A program made the position numbers and the translations under genes. Below are positions 11,566-23,272 of a stretch of 64,000 bases of DNA, in pieces (the first letter of the stretch is position 1; each line of letters opens with the position of its first letter). The stretch spans positions 1,302,001 to 1,366,000 of the forward strand of contig LUGG01000007.1 of assembly GCA_001683735.1 (NCBI GenBank), in the 5' to 3' direction. This DNA is from Grifola frondosa (taxonomy: Eukaryota > Basidiomycota > Agaricomycetes > Polyporales > Grifolaceae). The notes under the pieces were generated by a model, which was not told the DNA's origin, did no database searches, and saw only the letters and a program-made list of their open reading frames with translations.

Positions 11566-12277
11566 CATCAGTATGCAAGGGTAATGGGTACACTTCCTCC
11601 ATTGTTTTCGGATGGGATTTTGATCAAATCTTGAGGGGATTTTTTTATTTTATTAGCATTCATAAGGGCTTTAAAATGAGCTCTCAATCATTCTTATCAG
11701 ATGTGAAGTGAGATAGCAAAGTCCTTATCAGCTTCACCAGCTGATTACTCAATTGTACTAATATATCAAAGTGAATAAAAGATCGGATTGCAGAGCTGAA
11801 TAGAGATATAATACAGCTTCAAAACAAGCCTAACATTACAAAATTCGGTGAGGAACTGGATGTGCAATCAATGGATCAGTGTATCTGGCTCCAGATTCAC
11901 TGTACAGGTGACTTGAGCTCGGAATAGCAGTACTGAGCATTCAGCCACAATTGGGTGTTCTGAAGGTAATCTCTTCATATCTCATCCACATCTTCATGGA
12001 TTCTTCTAATTTTTGCTGAAACATGTACAGGCGCATTTGTAGTGTATTTATGTCTATCTACATATTTTCATAGAAGCTACAAATAATTCTAGGCAAGAAT
12101 CATCACATTTGAGTGATTCCATCATAGAGTTGTGAATAATGCGAATGAAGACATCATCAGCGGCTCATTTTGACGCTACATACTGTGTACAATGTCGCAA
12201 AAAGGAATACAAAAAATGAGTAAATGTACACGAAGATATTGGAGGGGCAGTGTGGGAGTTGCCACACAGGATTGTTC
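11566..12277. other. Central spacer of the foldback-like element
   Basis: About 710 bases of unique AT-rich sequence between the two arms. Only short open frames are present and none has a recognisable signature. A spacer of this type may hold coding sequence in complete foldback elements; here it does not. Confidence 0.6.
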
Positions 12278-12974
12278 TGAGCATTGTGAGGCAAATACCG
12301 GACGGATTCCTTTCGCGTAGAGATCGCCTTATTAGGACAAATTCTATCTTTCAGTCGGTATCTCATGCGCGTGAATTGGTGAAGTATTAACTTCTCAATC
12401 TGGGGTGAATATCAGCCAGCAAAGCAAGGGGAGACGAATATTCATTGTAGTTTGTGACTCTGTACTGTAGATAATATCAAAGAGTACATTAATTAGAGCA
12501 AGGGGAATGTTAAATGAAGAAATTCCATGCAGAACTGATGGAGGGGCAAGGGGAGGAATTCTGGTGTGGCTGAGCCTGCACCCACCTGAAATGGAATGTT
12601 TTTCATCGCATATTCTGCCAAAGTAAAATGAGAACATTAAACGGGACATTCATGCGACAAGGGGAATAAAGGAATGGAGAGATTTGGTAAATATTTGAGG
12701 GGGAATTCACAAAAACATTCTGGGGTAACTACCCAGAATGGTATGTTTTAATTCGAATAACATATTGAAATATTTACATAATACAACTGTACAGAATGAG
12801 CGTTTTCAGATGCACCCAGAATGAAGAGAATTGGTGAAGAATTGAAGGAGGAATAGAGGGAAAAACATATGGTGGCTGAAGCCAAAACATACCAAAAGCG
12901 GTATGTTTCCACAACATATGACAAATCAGATATTTGCCCCGAAGCCTATTAGCCAGATATGGATGATACAACCA

Positions 12975-13870
12975 GGTGAGATTGTAATAATGAAGTATTA
13001 CAAGCAGACCTGATTGTACTATTGAATATTACAATGAGGCCTGGTTGTTTTTTGAATATTACAATGAAGCCTGATTGTTTTATGAAATATTACAACCAGA
13101 CCTGGTTGTATTACCTAGTATTACAATGAGGCCTGATTGTTTTATCGAATATTACAATCAGACCTGGTTGTATTATCGAATATTACAATTAGACCTGGTT
13201 GTATTACTATATATTACAATCAGCCCTGGTTGTTTTATTGAATATTACAATGAGGCCTGGTTGTTTTACTGGATATTACAATGAAGCCTGATTGTTTTAT
13301 GAAATATTACAACCAGACCTGGTTGTATTACCTAGTATTACAATGAGGCCTGGTTGTTTTATTAAATATTACAATCAGCCCTGGTTGTTTTATTGAATAT
13401 TACAATGAGGCCTGGTTGTTTTATTAAATATTACAATCAGACCTGGTTGTATTATCTAGAATTACAATGAGGCCTGATTGTTTTATGCAATATTACAACC
13501 AGACCAGGTTGTTTTATCGAATATTACAATGAGGCCTGATTGTATTACTATATATTACAATCAGACCTGGTTGTTTTATTGAATATTACAATTAGACCTG
13601 GTTGTATTACTATATATTACAATCAGCCCTGGTTGTTTTATCAAATATTACAATCAGACCAGGTTGTTTTATCGAATATTACAATGAGGCCTGGTTGTTT
13701 TATCAAATATTACAATTAGACCTGGTTGTATTACTATATATTACAATCAGTCCTGGTTGTTTTATTGAATATTACAATCAGACCAGGTTGTTTTATTGAA
13801 TATTACAATGAGGCCTGGTTGTTTTACTGGATATTACAATGAGGCCCGATTGTACTATAGGAATATCACA
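12975..13870. repeat. 31-bp AT-rich subrepeat array, right arm
   Basis: Same 31-bp unit as the left arm in inverted orientation, about 29 copies. The array is shorter than the left one by roughly six units, so copy number changed in one arm after the arms were established, or during their formation. Confidence 0.9.
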
Positions 13871-14053
13871 ACCAGCCCTAGTTGTAATACATTGCAGCCT
13901 AATTGTATTACAATGCTACTGTTGTAATACAATAGCTAATACAATCAGCCCAGCATTGTATTACAGCCCAATTTTACAACCTGACCTGCTAACTCACAAT
14001 GGCTTTGGCAGGTTTGTGCTATATTGTAGTACAATCTAGGTGACCAGTAGTGG

Positions 14054-14686
14054 CCGCCCGCCGCCCTCCCCTACCTCTGGCACGCCGCCGATGTCCGCGT
14101 GCATGCTGCGGATATCCGTGGTGAGTCTGCCATGCCGCTATTCGCACTGGCGGGCCACCGATCTCCGCGTACGCGCTGCGGACATCCGCGGCGAGCCCGC
14201 CATGCCGCTATTCATTTTGGCACGCCGTCTATTTCCTCATACACGCTGCGGACGTTCACGGCGAGCCCGCCATGCTGCTATTCATTCTGGCATGCCGCCG
14301 ATCTCCATGTACGCGCTGTGGACATCTGCGGCGAGCCTGCCGTGCCGCTATTCATTCTGGCGCACCATCTATTTCCTCGTACGCGCTCCGAACGTCCATG
14401 GCGAGCCCGTCGTGCTGCGCTTCATCTTCCTCACTCGCATGGCGCCGCCCGCCGCCCTCCCCTACCTCTGGCATGATGCCGATCTCCGCGTACACACTGC
14501 GGACATCTGCGGCATGTCCGCCATGCCGCTGTTTGCTCTGGCGGGCCACTGATCTCCCCATATGCACTGCAGATGTTCGTGGTGAGCCCGCTGTGCTGCC
14601 ATTCATCTTCCCGTTCGCATGGCACCACCCACTGCCCTCCCTTGCCTCTGGTGAACCACCGATCTCTGCATACGTGCTGCGGATGT
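14054..14686. repeat. GC-rich minisatellite, right part
   Basis: Continuation of the 70/111-base GC-rich units after the foldback-like element (gacatccgcggcgagcccgc and the ccctcccctacctctggc block). Units near the right end are more diverged. The array stops abruptly at about 14686, where transposon-associated sequence begins. Confidence 0.9.
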
Positions 14687-14788
14687 TGGTATCGGATACA
14701 TTACATTTTCATAGATAGATCACTTGTCGGATACTACATACATGGTACTGAATGTTTGAGGGACTGTGAATAATCATGTACATAGTAT

Positions 14789-17700
14789 TTAATTGTCGTC
14801 AGTTATCTCAATTACACCTGCCAATGCTGAAACTTCCAGTCCGAGTTTCTCGAACACAAAATACCGTTGTCTCCCCTCTGGACTTTCTCCATGATAGTAC
14901 TCGCCAGCATTGAATGCCCGATCAACGGTATGTGGAACCATGGCCACAACTGACTTGATATCCTTCACGTTAATGGCAACCAAGTGATGCTCATCAACTC
15001 GTCGCACGCAAGAGAGCACTACACCATAAGATGCTCTTGCCAGTAAAGCATCCGGGTCACTGAATAAAGCCACCATTGCTAGCTGATGGGGCTCTTCATC
15101 TCTTTTCAGCCGAGCTTGGAAGTAGTACTGCACTTCGGCGAAGTATACATGTTCAGATTGGACAATCTAAAGGAGACCGGACCAAGCAGTGAGTAATTAT
15201 CAGCTACATATGAAAGTCTCTCACTTTGACATTCCTTGCCATTCGCACCTTGTTATGTGCTTTCAGAGACTCCTTCCACCATGACCGTGCAACCTGACCA
15301 TTCGGCAAATCAGACGAGCCCATCGTCTGACTTGTGGATTCCAATCCGCGTAGCATTAGGAAAAAGTCTCCTCATCACCACTGCCTCTCCAGGACTAACA
15401 TCACGAAATTTGTCGTCTTTGGCCCGGAGAAGAACATAACCATCTCCGAGATCTTTGCTTCCATAGGGAAGGTAAGGGAGTCCTCGAGTTGGGTCAAGGT
15501 CTGGAACCATGGCCTTCAAGGCATTGATTTGTGCACGTGACACAGCACGTTGGGAGAGATTGGCGTAGGGGTTTGAATGTTGTTTGATCTCGCTACCTAG
15601 GTCTCCAATGAAGCGCTCCATAGGAAATTGAGTTGTATAGATGGGTGGGCCCACACGTGACACCTGATCAGCAAGGTGAGAGAGTGCATGTAGACTGGGT
15701 CGGCAAAAGTGAATTCGGCTGCTCTTGCGCTGGTAATAGAGTAATTCAAAGTTGTGAATAAACTCTGCAAGGACAACTTTGATCAGTTTGAGCTGGTCAC
15801 TGGTGATTGTTCGCTGATGGATTAAACGAATGCCCTGAACTAGCCTGCACAGGTTCCGCCAATAGTGGAATGGGAGGATACCATAAAGAAGTGCAGGTGC
15901 CAGTCCATACACCCAGTTCATAAATTCAATGGCCTTGTATCCACTGTTGATTTTCTCCACTGGGTTACGAGGTGGTCGGTCAAATGAACCTGGAAGATAT
16001 GGAGTAGCCATGACAACCTCATGGCCATGTGTTGCCCATAATATAGGGTCCCTGAAAACTGCAAAGTTCCACGTAGTGATGTCATCACTTGGATCACAAG
16101 AAAGTGTACCGCGCCAAAGGCTAGTCATGAGATCGGTGATATTGAGGCATGCCAAATGCCATCAGGTCTCCTGGAAAAATGATAGGAATGGGAAGACGAT
16201 ATCGTGGGTTGAGTCCACTGAAAATGCTTGGCCTAGAGATGCCAGTTATAAAGCGGCGCTTGTTATACTCTGTGGTTGTTGGTGATAGGGAAAGATATAT
16301 GAGATGTTGATTATATCTAATGTAACAAGTTAAATAGGAAAAAAATATGATTGTAATGAACCACTCACCTTGCAGTTATTTCTGAGGATTTTTCTGGTAT
16401 AGCATTCAGATCATAATCATCATGATTAGATCCTGGAAGATCAAAATCAATAGGCCTAAGGGCAGCTGGATAATAATGGGTCCCATTTTCTTTACGCCGA
16501 CCTCGCTGCTTGCAAACAAATCGACATCCCTGAGCCCCATTATGACCAACCAATCCGCTAATCAAAGCCATGGCTGGACCATCTGCGGTCGCAAAAACAG
16601 TGAATGGATGAGAAATGTAGGTGATATCCATCCAAGCATCCCACATAGGAAGACCTTCATTCTGCAAGGCAGCAACGTGATAGAATCCAGGATAAAGAAA
16701 TGAGTCCAGATATTTGGGCTTTGAGGGGCCTCCAATAATCGCGCCAGGAAAGGAGCGATTTTTCTTGTAGCGAAGATCTGGAGCAAGATCAAGTGAAGTC
16801 CACATGTACATCCAACAGTCAGATGCCTTGTTCCGATATAACTGGGCACCATCAACAGAAAACATCACCGCAAAGTCCTTGTCGCTGATGTTTCCTGAAT
16901 AGGTAGCTTCTAATATATCAGTACCATGATGGACATCTCCATACTGGTTCAAAAATCCCTTGGGATCAGTTCCTGGAGGTAACATTTCTTCCAATGCCTT
17001 TGCTGTCACCTCGGCTTGATATTGTGCCTCTTGTGCACCTTGTTTGGTGCGACGTGATGCCTGAACCTGTAGTTCAAAAAGAAATGATTTGAAAAACATG
17101 CAAGAGAATTATTTCCAGGCTTTGAAAAATCATACCTGTGGTCCAAGAAGAATAGTATGAAAAACACGACGAGGAATTTTCTTCTCAGGCTTCAATGGGT
17201 CATAGCGAGCTTCTCCACAGACTGGACATTTGTCCATTGTCTCGAAGGGACCTGTAAATGCAAGACAAGTGTTGACGCACTGGTCGGTTGGAAGAGAGTA
17301 AACCCCAGTAAGCTCCTTGACCTTGTTCTTGATGGTGTCATGAGTGTAGATCTCGATTGACTGATTGTAACGCAACAAAGCATCACGAATGTCGTTGTAT
17401 GTTTGGTTCGAGGATCTGTCAACAGCAAGATAAATGTCAAGGGAGAGTCGCAAGATGGGATCGCTAATATCAAGTGGAGCCTGAGGCGGATTGAGCAAGC
17501 GGTCCAGATCCTTCTCTGGAATGCCACTAGTAGCGAGTGTCGCATTTCGAAGGCGTCGGATGAATTCATTGCTAATCTCGACCTCGTTGATTTGGGACTT
17601 GATATCCTCAGGTTGGAGTGGTACATCTGTAACGTTAACCTCGAAGATAGTGGTCGTATCTTCATCATCCATATCGATATCCCCTGCTTCATCAGAGGTA

Positions 17701-18466
17701 TCACCTGCAAAAATATTCTCTGAGGTAAATTCCTCCTCATTAATAAGCATGTCAGAGGTCTCACCTGCAAAAAGATCCTCTGAGGTAAATCCCTCCTCAT
17801 TAATAAGCTCGTCTTCATGCTCAGCTTGCTCTTGAGCAAGCTGACTGCCTGGATCAGCATCCAACTAAAATGTTGATGTTAATACTAACTTTATCAAATG
17901 AAATGAATTTTGACCTCATCAACTGGCCCTGATAACCTGTACATATCATCATCCTCAATTCTTTCTGCACCTCCTTGTGGCTCTTGTTCAGTCTAAATAA
18001 ATGTATGAGCAAACAAATGACTATCCTTTAGAATACTATTACCTCATTCTCAGTCTAGAAAATCAATATTTCATGTTAGTTTATATGAGCATGCAAAGGA
18101 CCTTAACTTGCCTCTGTAGTGGTACCTGTCTGTGGGTTTGTATTCTGTACTTGTGTAATCAGAATGATTAATAATTATTAATTAACCACTCACATCAAGT
18201 CTCTCATACCCTCCCTCCTTTGCAGCATGCTGTTTCTGCATCTCTCGCTTCCAGAGATATGGTCCCCACATGTCTTGAGTATGCTGAGTATGTTGGCGAA
18301 ATATTTCATGCCGAGTATGTGACTGCCTCGAAACTTGTCGCCAGATTCCTTTGCAGTAGCGTTCACAGCAGCAGTGCCAAGTTCCGTCAAGAGGATCGCG
18401 CGGCATTGCGAGATGGTGGTGGTTGAAAAGAAGGTGCATTGATTGTTCGTTGGCCATTTCGAACAT
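14789..18466 (-). pseudogene. tnp2-type (EnSpm/CACTA-like) DNA transposase, frameshifted
   Basis: Seven or more exons on the minus strand encode a large transposase. Exon 1 (18466 down) has a Cys/His cluster (HCCCERYCKG ... RQSHTRHE). An acidic region and a CPVCGEARY zinc knuckle follow at 17130-17864. The tnp2 core is at 16365-17099 (VDGAQLYRNKASDCW, FPGAIIGGPSKPKY, DGPAMALISGLVGHNGAQGC), and GHEVVMATPYLPGSFDRPPR, FHYWRNLCRLVQGIR and GPPIYTTQFPMERFIGDLGS are at 15310-16155. The last exon ends at 14789. The family cuts and pastes DNA with a DDE/D-type active site. Two single-base insertions break the frame: one at about 16159-16160, between GDLM and the following HLACLN-type segment, and one near 15319-15321. 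The gene is therefore taken as inactive, although sequence error cannot be excluded. Terminal inverted repeats of the element were not found. Confidence 0.85.
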
Positions 18467-18570
18467 TTCTCTGTATAGTATTCCGTAGCCTTAAGATTCT
18501 TTGTGACATCACAGTGTCACAAGTTGAAGATGTCGCCAGCGGTGTTGTCAACATGCTCAAAATCTCACTC

Positions 18571-20975
18571 ATGTACGCTCATAATTACAGTCTTGATATT
18601 GACAATGACATCTCTGACGAAAGCTCTGGCTATGACCCCGGATCTCAGGATTCCTCTGTATCTGGAGGCCGGACTGTTTCTCTTTCCTCTCGCCACTCTT
18701 CAATCTCCCAGGATTCTTTGATTTACCCTTCCTCGAAATGCGACGCTCACAATCCCTACGAGTATCGCCAGCAGGCTCTAACTGAGGATCAGGTGGGATT
18801 TCCATACTCCCGTGAAGGCCCATGCAAGGACATCTCATTTCCACCTCCTCTCTTGCGCGAGTCATCAATTTCATATGATTCTTCACTTCCGCCTCACATG
18901 CAGTCTCCGATGATCCAAACGCACAAATCCTACAATCATCACGTCTCTGCCGAGCGACGTTACGTTCACTTCGGTGATTCCGATGCTGATTCTTCCTCCG
19001 ATCGCCCATCCTTACTGGTATGTTCATCCGGCACCTAAGTTCACGATTGCGTTGATCCTCCTACATCCTACAGATGAACCACCAATCACGCGGACATCGT
19101 CCCCCACCTTTAGAGCATCGCGTCATTGCGCTTGAGGTGGAAAACTCGATGCTTCGGTACGCGTTCTCTTATCTGCATTAGATTTTTTTTTGCTGAATTT
19201 TCGTCATTTCAGTGGATTCGTTCGAGATCTTGTTGCTGTTGTTCCCCGCGCTCTAACCTCGTCTATTCCAATCCCGAGCGCTCTTTTGCCTACGCCACCT
19301 ACAACGGCGAGTTCTTCTCCGATTAGCATCCTCCAGCTGACCTCCTCCTTAGGCTTTGGCCCACTACCCTCATCTGAGCCCTATCCATCAGCCACCAGCA
19401 CCACAACTGGTCTCGTCATATGGTCACCGCTTCCGACTCTTGACCGCCGCACATATCCAAATGTCAAATACTGGAAGCAATGCGAAAAACCGAAGGACGA
19501 AGATAATGACGCTATGTTCGATAACTCCGATGGATCCAACACCAAGGGCGGGCGCGGCAAGCGGCTTTCTTACAACAAGCACTTCCAATACCTCGAAAGT
19601 CGAGATGGTACGGTAATCCCAGCTCATCGTGTTGACGAAATCCGTTCTCGGTTTAAGCAGGTGTTTTCTGAGCTAATTAGACACAGCCTAGCCCCAGAGA
19701 GCTGGGGGAAAGCTGGGATCCAGGCTGCCCGCTACGTTGAAGGCGAAATCGAAAGCGAGTTCGAGGAATTCCGGCTCTGTGACGAGCCGGCTCACTGGAA
19801 GGTCCATTGCACCGCAGCTCACTTTTACAATACATTCAAGGGGAACATCACGCGAGCGGAGAAGAAGGCCGAGAAGAAACGAGCATCAAGCACACCTTTT
19901 TCCTCTTCGACGGATTCATCAGAAGTTGAACCGCCAGGCCGACATCAACGCAAACGTGGCCCTTCAGTCTCTGCCGTAGGTTCTGCCAAGCGAAGCCGTT
20001 CAGCGGTATCAACGAGCCCCCTGTACGTTTTACTTCATTTATAGTAATCATGCTAATTCTTGTCTCAGTGCTTCACTATCATGGGGACCTGAAGCTGCAC
20101 TGCACGCTCAAGCAGTAAACACCTCAACGTTTACAGCGCCATCTGCATTGACGGTCTCTCTCACAGCTACAACTCCCTCCATGTCGACAGCACCTTCTGC
20201 GGCGATGACACCTTCTGCGGTGGCCGCACCTTCTGCAATGGCCGCACCTTCTGCGGCGGCAATATCTTCTGCAACGGCTGCACCTTCTGTGGCAGCAGCA
20301 ACGTCTTCTGCGATGGCCAGACCTTCTGCAGCGGCAACATCTTCTGCAACCGCTGCTGCACCTTCTGCAACTGCCGCCGCACCTTCTGCAACCACCGCCG
20401 CACCTTCTGCAACCACTGCACCTTCTGCGGCGGCTGTGCCTTCCGAAGCGGCGACACCTTCTGCAATGGCCACACCTTCTGCAGCAGTGACATTGCCTGC
20501 GGCGGCCGCACCACGAGCAATTCCATCACTTGCTGAACTCGCACTCTCCATATCAGCCATACCCACCAGAATCATGCCAGATCCGACCTGGCTCGGGCAA
20601 AGCATCTCCGGGGGTCCACTCCTGCCGATGACCTCTCACCCCGCCACACCCGCCACCACCAGCATGCCTGCCGCCACCGCTGCAGCTAGCACTGCCGCCG
20701 CCGCCGCCAGCACGCCTGCCGTCACAGCCAGCACGCTCGCTGCCACCATCAGCACACCTGCCGCTGTAGCTAGCACCGCCGCTGCCACTGCGAGCACGCC
20801 TGCCGTCGCAGCCAGCATGCCCGCTGCCACTGGCATACCTGCCGGTGCATTAAATGTGGGGACCGAAGTTGCATTGCGCAAGGGCCGCGCTAAGAAGCCG
20901 AAGCCTGCATTGTGGCCTCATCAGCGAAATCCCGCGGCGCTTAGCGTAGATTATAAAACAATATATTGTCCATAA
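18571..20975 (+). CDS. Transposon companion protein, divergent to the transposase
   Basis: Four exons (18571-19017, 19074-19156, 19213-20022, 20069-20975) join in frame to about 748 residues. The start is uncertain (an in-frame ATG at 18553 also exists). A Ser-rich region comes first, then a short helix (HRVIALEVENSMLR), then a conserved block with TYPNVKYWKQCE, LAPESWGKAG and FEEFRLCDEPAHWKVH. The C-terminal third is low-complexity Ala/Pro/Ser/Thr. Proteins with this block are common, multi-copy and transposon-linked in Agaricomycetes. The role is unknown; a DNA-binding accessory factor comparable to TnpA of plant CACTA elements is a possible guess. It starts about 100 bases from the transposase start, so the two genes share a divergent promoter region. 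Its frame is intact although the transposase is broken. Confidence 0.7.
20180..20850 (+). repeat. Ala/Pro/Ser-coding low-complexity repeats
   Basis: Two imperfect coding minisatellites lie inside the companion gene: units of the accttctgcggcg type (20190-20500, coding APSAMA-like repeats) and ccagcacgcctgccgt-type units (20640-20850, coding ASTPA-like repeats). Long antisense open frames at 20108-20881 are shadows of these repeats. Confidence 0.8.
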
Positions 20976-21297
20976 TCGCTTGTAATGTTGAGCGATTATT
21001 GCGATATGTGGCACCGCACACATGAGGATTGGCAAGCGCCGCCGTTCGGTGCAAGGCGCTGGAATGCGTGACCGGAGGCACGGAACTGGATGCCAGGGAT
21101 TGCAAGCCGACGATACATCTATGATAAGATAAGGTAAGGTATCTATACATGATTGCAGAGTCTTCAATTTTGCATTCGACATTAAAAGATTAATATTATA
21201 TTGCGCGCATGATTTAAATACATTAATGTTCTACAGCCCCACCCCCTCGTCCCCGGTGCCATCTGCTGAACTCGATTCTGCACGAATTAGCGCCAAC

Positions 21298-21780
21298 TCA
21301 ATGTGCTATTGACGCAGGGAACGCACCAGGAATGTGTCCGCCAAGCGGGCCGACGATCGTTGTCCCGTTCGCAAGCATGATGTTGTCCGTCATGGGCGGG
21401 AACAGGCCTGCAAGAGACCCTGTATGGAGTCAAGGATAAGGGAGCCGCCCCCGCTCGCGTCCACGTGAACAATCAGCTGGTTGATATCCGCGAGGTCCGC
21501 GCTGATCCCATTGATGAACGACGGCGGCACAGGGTCGAGGTGCGTGTTGCGGAAGAATGTGCCGAGCTGCTGCTCCTGCACCTATATGAGGAAGAAGTAT
21601 CTTACCGTCAAGCTGACCGAGCTCATCAGGACACGTCTGATATCGTAACAATCTTGGGTACTCACGAATATGTGGCTGGTTCTTCATAAGCTGTAGAATG
21701 ACCGATCCCATTCAAAGTTCCAGCGGTAGCTTCGGAGAGATTGGCCAAAAGCCCGCGATCAGACAACCCCGTGTTCACCA
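21298..21780 (-). pseudogene. Fragment resembling the C-terminus of a histidine acid phosphatase
   Basis: Minus-strand pieces read GLSDRGLLANLSEATAGTL and GIGHSTAYEEPATYS, then (after short GT-AG gaps) SVSLTVQEQQLGTFFRNTHL, DPVPPSFINGISADLADIN and LFPPMTDNIMLANGTTIVGP, with a stop at 21298. This order resembles basidiomycete secreted phosphoglycerate-mutase-like (histidine acid phosphatase) proteins, from memory of the family. The catalytic N-terminal RHG motif and most of the protein are absent, so this is a truncated remnant. The family assignment is moderate at best. Confidence 0.4.
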
Positions 21781-22019
21781 CGAATTAGTAGAATGAGTAG
21801 ATTTGACAGGAAATTGAACTTCCAAACCCGTGAGAGGTCAAAGATAAAACAGGCATGAATACACTGGAACGCACTGGTATGCATCGCCATCGATGTATAG
21901 AGCTCCTAAGATGTGAGGGTGTGACACGGCAGTAAATAGTCCTGAATGGCAGTAAATGCGAGTACGAGCGCGGCGCCGAACGAAACGTATCTTCCCAGCT
22001 GGGGAGGACCAAATTAGGT

Positions 22020-22560
22020 GGGCGCGGAACTACAGGCGAAGTACTAGACATCTTTGATGGCGTCGGCGATGGCGGGCGTACGGCTTTCGCCGTCTCATGC
22101 TTAATGGACTCTGAATCCGTCAGCGGCGGCATTGGAGGACTCACGCTGCTTCGGTGGCGTCCCGGGTGACTTGAGCGTCGTTGGGGACTTGGGCGTCGTT
22201 GGAATTTGAGCAGTTACCTCCTGCAGCCCGACGGAATCTCCACAGCTGTCGATGAGTCATCCACGTCATCTACATCCATCACCTCCATGCCATGATCTTG
22301 CTTGTCCGTGTCGTCCGCTTCGATAGTCTTCACGACCAATGACTTCGGCGTGAAGAACGAGGCCCAGCCCGATTCCCGAGCGATGCATCAAAATGGACGC
22401 CTCAATCGGGTTCTGCGCCTCGGGGGTGCTGGGAGCAAACATGTCCAGCAGTGGCATCGCCTCGTTGCGCGCCAGCGCCGGGCCACACAGTATGGCAGGG
22501 AGAAGAGCGGGGGACGAGTCGATATATGCGCATGGAAGAGATGCCTTTTATACAATTTAG
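22020..22560 (-). pseudogene. Unrecognised gene fragment
   Basis: The minus strand reads MPLLDMFAPSTPEAQNPIE and LMHRSGIGLG. After what looks like a one-base shift it reads SFFTPKSLVVKTIEADDTD and MEVMDVDDVDD, then, across a possible GT-AG intron, PPNLVLPSWEDTFRSAPR. Composition (acidic, Pro-rich) and the ordered pieces suggest a real coding ancestor, but I do not recognise the family and no complete model can be built. Confidence 0.3.
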
Positions 22561-22689
22561 AGTGATTCCTAAGATCGAAAGGGAGGTGACGTCAAAGGAA
22601 AAGCACAATAGAAGAAACCGTCGCCAGTAAGAGAAGGTGGTCGCCGGATTCAGAAGGTCCATGCCCCGATTTGGCAATAGAAGGGCGTC

Positions 22690-23270
22690 TTCGCAGCAAA
22701 AAATATTGGGGCTCTACTAATCCCATACTTATAGAATAAAATATACAAAACTATCGTAATGTATCTACTGGGATATTACAATGGCCGCGCTGGACGCGTG
22801 TAGCCTCTTGCAGCCTGGTAGCCTCATGTAGTGTCTTGCCCATATGCGGTATCCGGTAAGCACCTACATTGGGTACCTGCGGGGCGAGTTTTTGCCGATG
22901 ATGTATTTACTACTCAAATTCAAAGTTCCCAAAGTTGGACATATTGGGCCTCAACAGAATAATTGAAAATACATTTTAAATTAGAAGTATATACATAGTC
23001 TGATATATGTATGTAATGTACTGGCTCTAAATTACATGTGGTGGCCTACGTCTGCAAGGTCGGCGGGACCTGCTGAGCGCTTGCCCCACTTGGTAAGATG
23101 CCCGAAGTCTGGTAGCCTCGTGGCTGACCTTACCACTGAGGCAGGTGTCTGGCAAGGCGCCGCAATCCTTACCTGAGTTCGGAGGTTTTGCTGATGCTGG
23201 AACCACTGTATCGGGAAAGTAAGTACAATGTTTATTGCTGCAATCGATATATGATGATCTCCCCCCAACA
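22690..23270. other. Stretch without a supportable gene
   Basis: AT-rich from 22690 to 23030, then a more GC-rich stretch that may contain an upstream exon of the next gene. Nothing firm is seen. Confidence 0.4.
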
Positions 23271-23272
23271 CA

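Larger units (their letters stand above)
9633..14053. mobile_element. Foldback-like element with long inverted repeats
   Basis: The element is an inverted repeat centred near 11921. The left arm runs from about 9633 to 11565 and the right arm from about 12278 to 14053. The unique inner part of each arm (10868-11565 and 12278-12974) appears essentially identical, shown by identical translations of 10871-11068 with 12774-12971 and of 11194-11448 with 12395-12649. Outer parts carry arrays of a 31-bp unit. Tips share the palindromic ggtcacc/ggtgacc at 9641-9647 and 14039-14045. The element sits inside the GC minisatellite, with gcgccgcc on the left and ccgcccgcc on the right. Long inverted repeats built of direct subrepeats around a small spacer are the hallmark of foldback elements. 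No transposase gene is seen in it. Confidence 0.85.

Noticed and set aside
9785..13870. 31-bp repeats resembling a CRISPR array by unit size
   Set aside because: Units are directly adjacent with no unique spacers, lie in a eukaryotic genome and are mirrored in two inverted arms.
20108..20881. Antisense Ala/Glu/Val-rich open frames
   Set aside because: These are shadows of the coding repeats in the transposon companion gene on the plus strand.
14680..21200. CACTA terminal inverted repeats for the tnp2 element
   Set aside because: I looked for CACTA/TAGTG ends near both borders and found no convincing pair, so element ends are not annotated.
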